From Bacillota bacterium (GTDB lineage: Bacteria; Bacillota; Bacilli; Paenibacillales; UBA4045): DNA of 64,000 bases. The translations under genes were made by a program, and so were the position numbers. Of this stretch, positions 1-8,598 are shown in pieces (positions within the stretch are counted from its first letter, which is position 1; each line of letters opens with the position of its first letter). The stretch lies in NCBI GenBank assembly GCA_023441055.1, contig JAEZQY010000031.1, positions 124,001 through 188,000 of the forward strand, in the 5' to 3' direction. The notes under the pieces were generated by a model, which had not been told where the DNA came from, did no database searches, and saw nothing but the letters and a program-made list of their open reading frames with translations.

Positions 1-127
1 CAACAATTACCATTCTCATAAACAGCATGAACAGCACAATCAAGGTGAGCATCAACGGAAACACAATCGCAGCTTCAACGGTCACTACTGCCCGATTGCA
101 TCGTAAGCTTGCCAGCACATTGCGCAC
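1..127 (-). CDS. TadE-like pilus assembly protein, 3' end cut by window edge
   Basis: Reading the minus strand from a GTG at 127 gives about 42 codons with a short basic start followed by VTVEAAIVFPLML and a hydrophobic stretch. That is the usual N-terminal membrane anchor of TadE/TadG minor pilins, with the conserved Glu. An AAGAGG ribosome site lies 7 bases before the GTG, just after the stop of the upstream gene at 139. It is the last visible gene of the Tad operon. The rest of the protein lies outside the window, so the exact subfamily is open. Confidence 0.7.
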   Translation of the reverse strand, partial: MRNVLASLRCNRAVVTVEAAIVFPLMLTLIVLFMLFMRMVIV

Positions 128-138
128 ATTCCGGCCTC

Positions 139-2067
139 TTAGTAAGCCATTACTGCTTCCTTGTTGATTGTTAATACGCTGCCCTCCTCTCCTTCATCAG
201 TACGCATCAAGACGGTCGAGACATAGGGCAGCATCCACATCGTCATCTCTGTATGAGAAGAGAGTCGCATATAGACGGGCCGTTCCCTGAGATCGCTGCC
301 CGTATTCAATTGAATGAGCGCTTGGATACGCGACATCTTGTTCATTTCCTTGGAATGGATCGCCATGAATAACCGCATATAGTCGCTGTACCCCATCTTC
401 AGGGCCTGCACCTTAGCGAACACGGGAATAGCCTCTCCCCGCATCAGCTTGGTCATATCCTGAAACGCTCTAGCTGCACCTTCCGCAGCAGCGGTAAGCA
501 CCATCAGCATCGGTGAGCCAGCCGCCTTGCGGACATCTAGCAGCGCCTCAACCGTTCTCACCGCGAAGCGGACGGTGAACAGCTCCGCGTAAGCAGCCGC
601 TCGATTCCCGCTGCAGCTCGGTAATCCATATAGAATATATTCTACCTCTTGCTCCTGCAGCAGATGAGCGTCCATGTTCGTAAGCATGGGCTGGTTCTGC
701 TGCGAACTCACACGATTATTGAAGTAGAGAAGCACATATTCATTGATGTACGCTTCATCGCGAATATCTCTAAGTATCGTAGATAATTGTGTTAATCCTG
801 ATATCGCATGCTTCTGCAGATCGTCAGGCGATTGCTCCAACGCTCCAGTAGGAGAACCATCGGATGCACCGTCCGTCTGCTCTGTATTGAAGAGCCTGTA
901 TTGCTCGAAGTAGGCGGATAAGCTCGTATAATGCTGCTCGTCGTCGATACCGCACAGCTGCTCGATCAGCACCTCCTTCACTTGCTCTACCTGCTGCGCG
1001 GTCTTATTCCGCTGCTCCCTCTTGCTCTCCTCCAGCTTGTCATAAGCGCCTCGCCGCTCCGTCTCCGCTACGCGCCTCTGAGATAGATAAGCGGAGAAGG
1101 CGGAGTAGAAGGACAGATCATTCGGTCCTGCTCCTTCCTGATTAGCAGCCTGTGTCGCAGCACCGAACATAGCTACCGGATTAGCCGCGCCTAATTCATA
1201 GTCCAGAAGATAGGCATAACCGAGCAGGTAGATATCGCCCAATACGTCCCCTTGTTGATCATCCTGATTGATCATGGTCTGTATCTGCTCTTCCACCTCC
1301 CGAACCTGTTGCAGCTTCTCACGCAGTTGATACAGACTAGCCTGCAGTCTTGCGAAGGTTGCGAATGCGTCGACATATGGATTGGGCAATGGTTCAAGCG
1401 CCTCATCCTCAACCGCACTCTCGTCCTCTTGTTCAGCCAATATCGGCTGCGGTCTCGGCTGGCTGAGAATACGATGGCCCTCATTCATGGCAGGACTCAT
1501 GGACTCTAGCATGTCGAAAGCTTGGCGCAGTAATGTCTCTCTACGCATCAACAGCTTCTCAGCGTCTTCGGAAACCTGCACCTGTTCGGAGGCCTGTTCG
1601 ATATCAGGCGCCATGTCCTTCCACTTGCTGTATACATTCCGGGTGAACTCGATTGGGGCCTTGACCTTCATCTCCTCCATAATCTGTCTTCTAAGGAAAC
1701 GATGATCGGCCAAGGAATATACGGACTCCACTTGGACGCTCTGTGCGCTTGGATGGACGCTAGTCCATCTATCCAGCGGGGCAGGCTCAGACCGAAGCGA
1801 TGAACCACCGCCTGTAAGTACACGATTCGCGATGTCCATACGCTCTTGCTCTGTGGCCGCCAGACCGAACAAGCTATATTCATTGCGCAATGTACGGTCA
1901 TAGGCGGACAGGACTGAGCTGGCGGCAGCCTTGACAGCTTTCTCTGCCTGCGCTTCAATCGCATAATAGCGTACGATGTCTAGCAGTAGTCCCATGAATA
2001 GTAGAATGGGCAATATAATTAGCAAGGAATAGATCGTTACCGATCCTCGATCATTCATGAATGACAA
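139..2067 (-). CDS. Large TadG-like membrane-anchored protein of the Tad locus
   Basis: This 642-residue protein starts with MNDRGSVTIYS and one transmembrane helix (about residues 10-30), the layout of TadE/TadG minor pilins. A long extracytoplasmic part follows, rich in Glu and Gln with coiled-coil-like stretches (about 240-270 and 330-370), and no enzymatic motif that I recognise. A TTG start at 2067 is chosen because AGAGGGG lies 8 bases upstream; an in-frame ATG at 2058 is the alternative. The start overlaps the end of the preceding gene, so the two are probably translationally coupled. A role in pilus assembly or anchoring is inferred from position and N-terminus only. Confidence 0.65.
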   Translation of the reverse strand: MSFMNDRGSVTIYSLLIILPILLFMGLLLDIVRYYAIEAQAEKAVKAAASSVLSAYDRTLRNEYSLFGLAATEQERMDIANRVLTGGGSSLRSEPAPLDRWTSVHPSAQSVQVESVYSLADHRFLRRQIMEEMKVKAPIEFTRNVYSKWKDMAPDIEQASEQVQVSEDAEKLLMRRETLLRQAFDMLESMSPAMNEGHRILSQPRPQPILAEQEDESAVEDEALEPLPNPYVDAFATFARLQASLYQLREKLQQVREVEEQIQTMINQDDQQGDVLGDIYLLGYAYLLDYELGAANPVAMFGAATQAANQEGAGPNDLSFYSAFSAYLSQRRVAETERRGAYDKLEESKREQRNKTAQQVEQVKEVLIEQLCGIDDEQHYTSLSAYFEQYRLFNTEQTDGASDGSPTGALEQSPDDLQKHAISGLTQLSTILRDIRDEAYINEYVLLYFNNRVSSQQNQPMLTNMDAHLLQEQEVEYILYGLPSCSGNRAAAYAELFTVRFAVRTVEALLDVRKAAGSPMLMVLTAAAEGAARAFQDMTKLMRGEAIPVFAKVQALKMGYSDYMRLFMAIHSKEMNKMSRIQALIQLNTGSDLRERPVYMRLSSHTEMTMWMLPYVSTVLMRTDEGEEGSVLTINKEAVMAY

Positions 2068-2974
2068 TCACGATTCCCCTCTCTTCCAGCTCCTTGCGGA
2101 GTGCGTCACTAGGACCGATGGACTGATCCCTATGGCGCCTGAAGAAGTGCCAGGTGACACCGTTCACCTTGCCCTTGCGCAGCAGCTCGGCGTCCTTAAG
2201 CATCTGCTCCCTCACTTCCTGATTGTTCGTCTTCGATCCGTAGTAAGCTTGATGGGCAATGTTGCGAGAATCGCGCGCATCGATCATCCGCCACTTACCA
2301 ACGTCCTTCGTGTCCTCCTTGCTCAGCCTGCCATCAACCAATCGCTGCAGATAGGCCCGGGCTTCATCATGGGTATAGAACACCGGAATGGCCGTATCCA
2401 CCCCTGGTCTGCGGCGGAATTCGTCAACGATTTGCTCGGCTTGCTCAGTCGTTATGCTGTTCTTGATCAGCGGCCAATACATGCGGACGGTATCGACATT
2501 ACGTACCCATTCCACAGGGTCGGTTACAATGGCATCCGATTGCTGCTCAACGGCCGCATGCCCGAACAGCTGCGTCACGAAGCTGGGCAAGCTTATCGCA
2601 TTACCTAGCGCGATCTTCACTTCACGCATCCAGATACGGTTACGGAATTCGCCATCCTTATCTGAGTGTGTTCCCAGGTATGACAATGCGGCATCCAATT
2701 TCTTACGAGCAAGCGGCGATTGATCATAATCCGATGTAAGTCTCCAGTACAACCCGTCATACATGCCGGGTACGAACGCCCCGGTTACCGGATTGCGATA
2801 GCTGTTGTCCCAAGCGAATGATGCTCTCGACGCAGCAGCATCAGATCGAATGAAGGAGACGGATTGCACACCCGCTCCCATTCCATATAGGACAGCGCTG
2901 ACCGTGAGCAATAGGATGAGCGGATAGAGCAATGCGCTCTCTAACACCAGCTTGCCTGAATCGTCCCTGATCAT
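2051..2974 (-). CDS. TadE-like protein with C-terminal region resembling a toxin-type nuclease fold
   Basis: This 307-residue protein has an N-terminal anchor (SGKLVLESALLYPLIL, residues 6-21, with the TadE-type Glu) and an extracytoplasmic region. Residues about 227-307 read like the restriction-endonuclease-type toxin domains found at the ends of polymorphic toxins: a K-D-A-E-L-L helix, VTWHFF (273-278), then a GPSDALRKELEERGI segment and a terminal V-I-V-I-H. The expected E-x-K of such nucleases is replaced by QAY (242-244), so activity is doubtful. The ATG overlaps the Flp pilin stop (ATGA). The Tad role is supported by context; the nuclease-like link is from memory of the motif and needs profile comparison. 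Confidence 0.6.
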   Translation of the reverse strand: MIRDDSGKLVLESALLYPLILLLTVSAVLYGMGAGVQSVSFIRSDAAASRASFAWDNSYRNPVTGAFVPGMYDGLYWRLTSDYDQSPLARKKLDAALSYLGTHSDKDGEFRNRIWMREVKIALGNAISLPSFVTQLFGHAAVEQQSDAIVTDPVEWVRNVDTVRMYWPLIKNSITTEQAEQIVDEFRRRPGVDTAIPVFYTHDEARAYLQRLVDGRLSKEDTKDVGKWRMIDARDSRNIAHQAYYGSKTNNQEVREQMLKDAELLRKGKVNGVTWHFFRRHRDQSIGPSDALRKELEERGIVIVIHE

Positions 2975-3195
2975 TCCGTTCCTGGTATGATTAGACCATC
3001 GGTGCCGGTCTTCTTCAGCTCATCATTCGTTGAATCGAACAGCTTCTGGATCCAAGCTAGAATCCACTTGCGGAATGCGACGGCAATAATGACGATCACC
3101 GCGACGATCATAATGATTTCCAGTGTACCGATGCCATGATCATCAGCAATTAATGCTTTGATTTTCGCGAAGCGCTCCTTCTGCCAATGTTGCAT
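2971..3195 (-). CDS. Flp1-type type IVb pilin subunit
   Basis: This 74-residue protein has the layout of a Flp prepilin. A short hydrophilic leader ends in DDHGIG, followed by TLEIIMIVAVIVIIAVAF with the conserved Glu at position 5 of the mature helix, then a short polar tail. A prepilin peptidase would be expected to cut after the Gly near residue 21; no such peptidase gene is in the window. The gene sits between tadC and the TadE-like genes, and its stop overlaps the next ATG. It is the probable main pilus subunit. Confidence 0.8.
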   Translation of the reverse strand: MQHWQKERFAKIKALIADDHGIGTLEIIMIVAVIVIIAVAFRKWILAWIQKLFDSTNDELKKTGTDGLIIPGTE

Positions 3196-3210
3196 CTCAT
3201 CTACCTCCTA

Positions 3211-3903
3211 TTAATTGAATTGCATAATTGCAGGTGCTGCCACAGCGACCATAATCGCCATGAAGATCAGCATAAGCGGGAAGATCATCTTCGCCGACGC
3301 CTCTTCCCCTAATGACTTAACCGCTGCCTTCCTCCTCTCCCATAAATCTCTAGATAAGCCTCTGAGCGCGGATACGAGTTCATCACCTCCTCTCTTGTAA
3401 TTCATTAAGATCGCTGAAGTGAAATACGTGATCTCCTGCGTACTGCAGCGGCGAGCAAGACCTTCAATGGTCTGCGCGAACGGAACAGCGTGTCCCAATT
3501 GCGCATGCACGATTGCCAGCTGTCTGGCCAGCGGGTGCGCATCATCAGAAGCATAGGCTTCAGCTGCTCGAAGCATCGCGCTGTGCAAGGTTTGGCCAGC
3601 CTGTAAGAGCAGCAGCAGCTTGTTCAGGAACAGCGGAAGCTCCAAAACCAGCTTAAGCTTCATCTTGGCAATTCGAGTATCCAGTCGCTTCATCATGAGG
3701 AATGGCCATAGCAGTGGAAATAGACCAATCATCACATTCAGCCCGATCGACAGATCATCGCTCATGATGATCAGGAGCGCAGCTGTCAGCAGCAAGCTGG
3801 TCTGAATGATACAATCCCGCAGAAACTTCCGGTAGGCGGCCTCACATTGTTCGTGACGATACTCACATAAGACTAGTAGCTTCAGGCGAATTCTCTCCAG
3901 CAT
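3211..3903 (-). CDS. tadC: TadC-like type II/IV secretion inner-membrane platform protein
   Basis: This 230-residue GspF/T2SSF-type protein has a membrane pair near residues 32-70, a cytoplasmic helical core (about 85-195) and a C-terminal helix (SAKMIFPLMLIFMAIMVAVA). TadB and TadC form the inner-membrane platform that couples the ATPase to pilin polymerisation. The gene starts 4 bases after the tadB stop and is followed by the Flp pilin gene. It is assigned TadC rather than TadB because it is the second platform gene, as in other Tad loci. Confidence 0.8.
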   Translation of the reverse strand: MLERIRLKLLVLCEYRHEQCEAAYRKFLRDCIIQTSLLLTAALLIIMSDDLSIGLNVMIGLFPLLWPFLMMKRLDTRIAKMKLKLVLELPLFLNKLLLLLQAGQTLHSAMLRAAEAYASDDAHPLARQLAIVHAQLGHAVPFAQTIEGLARRCSTQEITYFTSAILMNYKRGGDELVSALRGLSRDLWERRKAAVKSLGEEASAKMIFPLMLIFMAIMVAVAAPAIMQFN

Positions 3904-3907
3904 ACGA

Positions 3908-4639
3908 CTACACCTCCATGCGCATAATGCTGCCGATCCATACCATACCTAGCAGTAAGGTCATAAGGACCACGGTCATAATCAACCTGCCTGCCCCCTG
4001 ATAGAGAGGCGCCATATAGTCAGGCGATCCCAATGCGAGGAAACCGATCATGAGGAAGGGCACAATCATCAGCACTCTGGCTTCAAATCGTTTCTGCGCG
4101 GTCATCGTCTGCAGCTCTAACTCAATCTCGATCTTCTCCGCGATCAGATTCGCGGTCTTACGAATCAATTCGACGAGATCGCCGCCAGACTGTCTGCTGA
4201 TCAAGAGCACCTCTGCAAATTGTCGAATATCCGATACTTGCGACTGCTCGCTATAATAGTGAAAGGCTTGCTCAGGAGAAGCGCCGTTGGCCACCTTGCC
4301 GTTAATTTGTCCTAATGCCCGCACCATCTCCCCCTTATCAGAGGCGAGCAGGACTGAGAGATCCTGCTCAGCGGCGATTAGCGCGTTATCGATCGAACGT
4401 CCAGCAGACAGAGATGTAGACAAGGCGTATAGGAATTGTCTGAACTGTCCAACTAAGGTGCGTTTCTTACGTGCGGCCATAAATCGCTCGAAGATCGGTA
4501 TACTGAGTAAGCCCAGCAGCGACAGCAGAGCCGAAGCAGCCGTATGCTGGTAGAATAAGTGGCCGATCCCGTAACAGATGGCGACCCCGGCGGCTGCGAT
4601 CAGCACACGGATTCCAAGAACGCTTAGAACGCGCATCAT
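3908..4639 (-). CDS. tadB: TadB-like type II/IV secretion inner-membrane platform protein
   Basis: This 243-residue GspF-family protein has N-terminal helices (about residues 5-50), a T2SSF core containing the LSAGRSIDNAL and SRQSGGDLVELIRKTA segments typical of the family, and C-terminal helices ending in a short basic tail. It is predicted to form the pilus assembly platform with TadC. Its ATG overlaps the cpaF stop (ATGA), which points to coupled translation. Confidence 0.82.
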   Translation of the reverse strand: MMRVLSVLGIRVLIAAAGVAICYGIGHLFYQHTAASALLSLLGLLSIPIFERFMAARKKRTLVGQFRQFLYALSTSLSAGRSIDNALIAAEQDLSVLLASDKGEMVRALGQINGKVANGASPEQAFHYYSEQSQVSDIRQFAEVLLISRQSGGDLVELIRKTANLIAEKIEIELELQTMTAQKRFEARVLMIVPFLMIGFLALGSPDYMAPLYQGAGRLIMTVVLMTLLLGMVWIGSIMRMEV

Positions 4640-5856
4640 ACGATCCCCGCCTTCACCAGCTTCTCGATCCGGGTCAGGGATTGACCGGTCGATCTAAGCT
4701 GGAAGCTAGGCATACTCGCGCTTGAGGTATCGGGCCCGCCGCTCTCCATGATGTAGAGTGGATTGAGTTCGATCTGACCGTCACGCATCTCCGTCAACTC
4801 ACTGATCTCGTCGATACGCCGAACATGATCGCGGAACTTAGACAGATGAACGACCACATCGATCGCTGCGCATATCTGTCTGCGAATCGCCTCGATCGGC
4901 AATGTCATCCCTCCCAGCACCATCGTCTCCAGCCGGTAGAGCATATCTCGAACCGAATTCGCATGGCCGGTGCTGAGTGAGCCCTCATGGCCCGTATTCA
5001 TCGCCTGCAGCATATCGTAAGCCTCTGCCCCTCTCACCTCGCCGACGACGATACGGTCCGGCCGCATGCGCAGCGAAGCGCGGATTAAATCACGCATCGT
5101 TATCTGCCCCTTGCCCTCGGAATTGGCATTCCGCGTCTCCATTCCGACCAAATTCGGAATACCCTTAATTTTCAACTCAGCTGAATCCTCTATGGTAATG
5201 ACGCGCTCTGAACTGCCGATATATTGCGCCAAAGCATTCAATAAAGTGGTCTTGCCGGATCCTGTTCCCCCTGCGATGAAAATGTTGTACTTGGCTCGAA
5301 CAAGCTTCTGCAGCAGCTCGTACACCTCCATCGGCATCATCCCGAATTGGGTGAGCTCCGTAAGAGAGAACGGATTAGCCGGGAATTTACGGATCGTCAC
5401 TGTCGGTCCACCAAGCGCAATTGGCGGCAGAACAACGTGAACACGCGAGCCGTCTGGCAATCGAGCATCCACAATCGGATGCGACTCATTCACAGCTCGA
5501 TTCACCTTGCCCACCATCATCTGGATCAGATCAGCTAACTTGTCATCGCTCTCAATAACGATGTCGGTCTGTTCCGTCACGCCGGCTTGTTCAATGAAGA
5601 CATGCCGACTGCCGTTGATCATGATCTCAGTGATGCTGGGATCATCAATCAGTGGCTGCAGCACATCCAGTCCCCGGAAGGAATGGAACAAGCGCGCAGC
5701 CAATTGCAGTCGATCCTCAGTCGAACGATAACCGGTTGAGGGCCCGGCGAATATTCGTTCATCGATGCATCGTCTCAATTCCTCGTCGCTCATATAAGGG
5801 GATTGCTCCAATTGCCCCATGATCGCTTCTCGAATCACTGTGTACCCGTCATGCAT
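4636..5856 (-). CDS. cpaF: CpaF/TadA-family pilus assembly ATPase
   Basis: This 406-residue secretion ATPase of the GspE/VirB11 superfamily has the Walker A GGTGSGKTTLL (about residues 195-205), an Asp box (ITIEDSAEL), a Walker B region (RIVVGEVRGAEAYDML) and the His box (GHEGSLSTGHAN). CpaF/TadA proteins hydrolyse ATP in the cytoplasm to drive Flp pilus extension and retraction. The start overlaps the tadZ stop by 8 bases. The family call is firm and the system call follows from the flanking tad genes. Confidence 0.93.
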   Translation of the reverse strand: MHDGYTVIREAIMGQLEQSPYMSDEELRRCIDERIFAGPSTGYRSTEDRLQLAARLFHSFRGLDVLQPLIDDPSITEIMINGSRHVFIEQAGVTEQTDIVIESDDKLADLIQMMVGKVNRAVNESHPIVDARLPDGSRVHVVLPPIALGGPTVTIRKFPANPFSLTELTQFGMMPMEVYELLQKLVRAKYNIFIAGGTGSGKTTLLNALAQYIGSSERVITIEDSAELKIKGIPNLVGMETRNANSEGKGQITMRDLIRASLRMRPDRIVVGEVRGAEAYDMLQAMNTGHEGSLSTGHANSVRDMLYRLETMVLGGMTLPIEAIRRQICAAIDVVVHLSKFRDHVRRIDEISELTEMRDGQIELNPLYIMESGGPDTSSASMPSFQLRSTGQSLTRIEKLVKAGIV

Positions 5857-6859
5857 CTGAATCCTTCACCTCCATCCCCAGCAGCTTCAAGTAAGGCAGA
5901 CAAGACGATGCTGCAGGCTGCTCAGGTGCGGATACCGTAATCGTACGTCGCACCTGGTCCAGATGGTCTTGCAAGCTGGATTGAATCGCGCGCTCAGCGA
6001 ATGTGGATTTAAACCGGCCGTCCACATCGTCTCTAATGAGCCACAGCACATCCGTACATGCCGCAATCGTATAGATTACGCGTTCGCTCACATAAGATTC
6101 GAGATCCGCAACCACACAATCATACTCGCCAATCTCCGCAATGCGCGCGAGTAGATCACGGATATCAGCTCCGCTGAACTCTGCCCATTCCGCCTCATGA
6201 TCAGGGATCGGGAATGTATCAAACCCCTTCTCCATGTCTCTAAACCATAGTGTGCGAATACCATTCGTATCTCCTCTCTTAAGCTGGTACAGAATACGAC
6301 AGAACTTCGGCTCCTCCCTCTGCTGTGAGCTTAGCCTGCTCGGCATGCTCTCCATATTCAAGTAGAAAACGCGCTTGCCCGCAGCCGCGAGCAGCTCGGC
6401 CAGACCGACCGCGATCGTCGTCTTACCCGTGCCGCCAGATGCTGAGTATACGCCGATGAACCGAGTAGACTTATCTTCTACGGCTAGTCGCTTCGCTCTA
6501 ATACCTGAATGTCGCTCATAATGCTGTAACACATCGCTGAGCAAGCTATTCACGGACTGATACTTGTACACAATCGGCAGTACCTCAGGCGCTCGCCCTT
6601 CCTCCCCCTGTTCAACTGCTGCTTCATACTCGCTAAGCAATACCGCGCATGTCGTCATTAATCGATCAGCCATGATACGGTGCATATGGGCATCCACGAG
6701 CAGTACATCATACTGAGCTAGCTGCTCATCCGTAACATCCAGCGGCGAGCTTCGCATACTGACGATGAATGGCTCCCCACATTCCGACTGCCGAATCGAA
6801 CGCATCAGCATAACGCCGTACCGTTCGTCCTCAACTGCAAGTAACAGCTTCAACCCCAT
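5849..6859 (-). CDS. TadZ/CpaE-like pilus localisation ATPase
   Basis: The protein is 336 residues from the ATG at 6859, which has AGGAGG five bases upstream. The N-terminal 110 residues look like an atypical receiver domain (YDVLLVDAHMHR). The rest is a MinD/ParA-type ATPase with Walker A SGGTGKTT (about 141-148) and a switch segment, YDCVVADLES. TadZ/CpaE proteins place the pilus machine at its site in the cell. A TTG at 6886 would add nine residues but lies in the hairpin described next. It is the first gene of the operon. Confidence 0.85.
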   Translation of the reverse strand: MGLKLLLAVEDERYGVMLMRSIRQSECGEPFIVSMRSSPLDVTDEQLAQYDVLLVDAHMHRIMADRLMTTCAVLLSEYEAAVEQGEEGRAPEVLPIVYKYQSVNSLLSDVLQHYERHSGIRAKRLAVEDKSTRFIGVYSASGGTGKTTIAVGLAELLAAAGKRVFYLNMESMPSRLSSQQREEPKFCRILYQLKRGDTNGIRTLWFRDMEKGFDTFPIPDHEAEWAEFSGADIRDLLARIAEIGEYDCVVADLESYVSERVIYTIAACTDVLWLIRDDVDGRFKSTFAERAIQSSLQDHLDQVRRTITVSAPEQPAASSCLPYLKLLGMEVKDSDA

Positions 6860-6879
6860 TCCCCCTCCTGCCTCCAAAA

Positions 6880-6926
6880 TAAACAAAGCACCGCTAACCC
6901 AGGATCAGTCCTGTGCTAGCGGTGCT
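6880..6926 (-). terminator. Terminator-like hairpin in the Tad operon leader
   Basis: On the minus strand AGCACCGCTA and TAGCGGTGCT pair perfectly over 10 bp (6917-6926 with 6887-6896). An inner CAGGA/TCCTG pair and a broken T tract (TTTGTTTATTTT) follow. It lies downstream of the promoter at 6955-6983 and ends only about 10 bases before the tadZ ribosome site. It could terminate the kinase transcript, act as an attenuator, or simply be a stable 5' hairpin. Confidence 0.65.
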
Positions 6927-6954
6927 TCCGCTTTTATTTGTTAAATTTGTTATT

Positions 6955-6983
6955 ATTATACGATTATTCGCCCGATGAATCAA
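6955..6983 (-). promoter_or_regulatory. Sigma-A promoter of the Tad operon
   Basis: The minus strand reads TTGATT, 17 bases, then TATAAT (the -10 is perfect). It lies after the kinase stop and about 100 bases before tadZ, so it is the obvious Tad operon promoter. Transcripts would begin near 6948, some 22 bases before the hairpin at 6926-6887. Confidence 0.75.
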
Positions 6984-7003
6984 CTATTATTTCTCTTCAT
7001 CTA

Positions 7004-8560
7004 TCATCTGAACCAGCCTCGTCGCTTCGCATCCCCGACTTGCACCAGAAATCCCCAATCTCGTAAACGCTGACTCAACCAGTGGTCGATCGGCTTACTC
7101 CAGCTGTCGTAACGTTTATCCTGCAGCAGATTATCCGGCCTCTCCTGCCACTCATAATCGCGCAGCGCGGCACAATAGGGCAGCCTCACATAGCTGGTTG
7201 CCGCAACGTCTATGCGATCCGCTACTGGCAGGGAGTCGCAATTATTCAGGAACAGATGAACATGCTTGCCTCGCTCGGCTAATGCCTCAAGCTGCCATAA
7301 TCGATTCTGACACAGCTCACTCTCGATCTGAAATCGCCTCGGTCCGGTCACCACGATCAGATCATCTGCCAGCTGAATCAACTCAGACACCGTATCGCTC
7401 TCCCAGCAGTCCGATAGGTCGGCTAGCATAATTGTGTTGCGTTGTTCGAATAGAAGACGCAGCTGACTCTCGGCTGACCAATCATGTTGAGTATGCTTCC
7501 ACTCCGAATCGGGCAACCAGGTCGTATAATCTGAGCTTGCAGCCTTCACCCAGGATGGCAAGATCAGCCTGCCCGCAGGATGCTCTAGATAACTATGGTC
7601 AATGGCCGCGCGTTGAAGTAGACTGGCAATTGCTAGCCCTACCAAGGTCGAGCCTGCGCCAGCATACAAGCTTAGTATGGCGATGATTCGCTGGGGGGTT
7701 ACTCGATTGACGCGAAGCATCCCCGTAGGCTCTGCCTCCGCCGATCGATTCGCGCGAATCCGATCCAAGATGTCTGACAGCTCCGATTTCACTTGCAGGG
7801 CAGATGCATATCGCTCATCCTTATTCGCTTGCAGCAGCTTCTCGATTAAGGAATTTAGATCGCTGGGACAAGAAATCAAGGCTTCACCAATTGGCTCTGC
7901 AGCCGACAGGCGATAGCGCCCTCCACTTAGTAGATAGTACAGAATACAACCGAGCGCATACAGATCTGTGCGCGGATCGGTCTGCTCGTCAGCCAGCTGT
8001 TCTGGTGCCGCGAATCCAAGCGTGCCTAATCGTACAGTATCCTGAGCCCGCCCTGTCTTATACGTTCTCGCTGTTCCGAAGTCGATGAGTACGATGCGAT
8101 CATGTTCATCGATCAGCAGATTGGACGGCTTCAAGTCGCGGTGAATCGTAGGACTCGGCTTCGTACCATGCAGATAGATTAGCGCATCGCAGATCTGAAT
8201 CGCATAACGCAGTACATCCCGCACTGGCATCGCCTTGCCGCTACGTTCAAATTTCTTCTCTAAGGTCTCCCCATCAATCCGCTCCATCACTAGATATCCG
8301 CACACCCCATCCTCCGAGGCAAAATAATCCACAACCTGCGGCAAATTCGGATGCGACAGCTTCACCAACATCGCGGCTTCGCTCACTAACGCTTCTGCCT
8401 GTGTACCGGATGAACGGATCTCCTTGATCGCCCATTCCTTACCTGGCAATCGACGATCCTCAGCGGCATAAACCGTCCCCATTCCACCTTGTCCGATAAT
8501 GCCGATAATTTTATACCGTCCTTCGGCCAGCTGTTCGCCATGCCTCTTCCCCGTCTCCAT
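7004..8560 (-). CDS. Hanks-type Ser/Thr kinase fused to a degenerate ParA/MinD-like domain
   Basis: The protein is 518 residues from the ATG at 8560; TTG starts upstream (to 8587) cannot be excluded. Residues 1-270 form a complete kinase: G-loop GQGGMG (24-29), AIKEI Lys near 46, HRDLKPSN (140-147) and DFG (160-162). No transmembrane helix or PASTA repeat follows. From about residue 290 the sequence reads like a ParA/MinD ATPase, IIAILSLYAGAGSTLVGLA and IMLADLSDCWESD, but the Walker A Lys is lost (GAGST). It sits just upstream of the Tad operon whose TadZ has the intact version of this fold. A regulatory role in piliation is inferred. Confidence 0.85.
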   Translation of the reverse strand: METGKRHGEQLAEGRYKIIGIIGQGGMGTVYAAEDRRLPGKEWAIKEIRSSGTQAEALVSEAAMLVKLSHPNLPQVVDYFASEDGVCGYLVMERIDGETLEKKFERSGKAMPVRDVLRYAIQICDALIYLHGTKPSPTIHRDLKPSNLLIDEHDRIVLIDFGTARTYKTGRAQDTVRLGTLGFAAPEQLADEQTDPRTDLYALGCILYYLLSGGRYRLSAAEPIGEALISCPSDLNSLIEKLLQANKDERYASALQVKSELSDILDRIRANRSAEAEPTGMLRVNRVTPQRIIAILSLYAGAGSTLVGLAIASLLQRAAIDHSYLEHPAGRLILPSWVKAASSDYTTWLPDSEWKHTQHDWSAESQLRLLFEQRNTIMLADLSDCWESDTVSELIQLADDLIVVTGPRRFQIESELCQNRLWQLEALAERGKHVHLFLNNCDSLPVADRIDVAATSYVRLPYCAALRDYEWQERPDNLLQDKRYDSWSKPIDHWLSQRLRDWGFLVQVGDAKRRGWFR

Positions 8561-8598
8561 CAACAACAAAGCCCCCCGTCTGTTCAACAGGAGGCTGG

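Noticed and set aside
6860..6886. TTG start at 6886 for TadZ
   Set aside because: It lies in the T tract of the hairpin and lacks a ribosome site, while the ATG at 6859 has AGGAGG at five bases.
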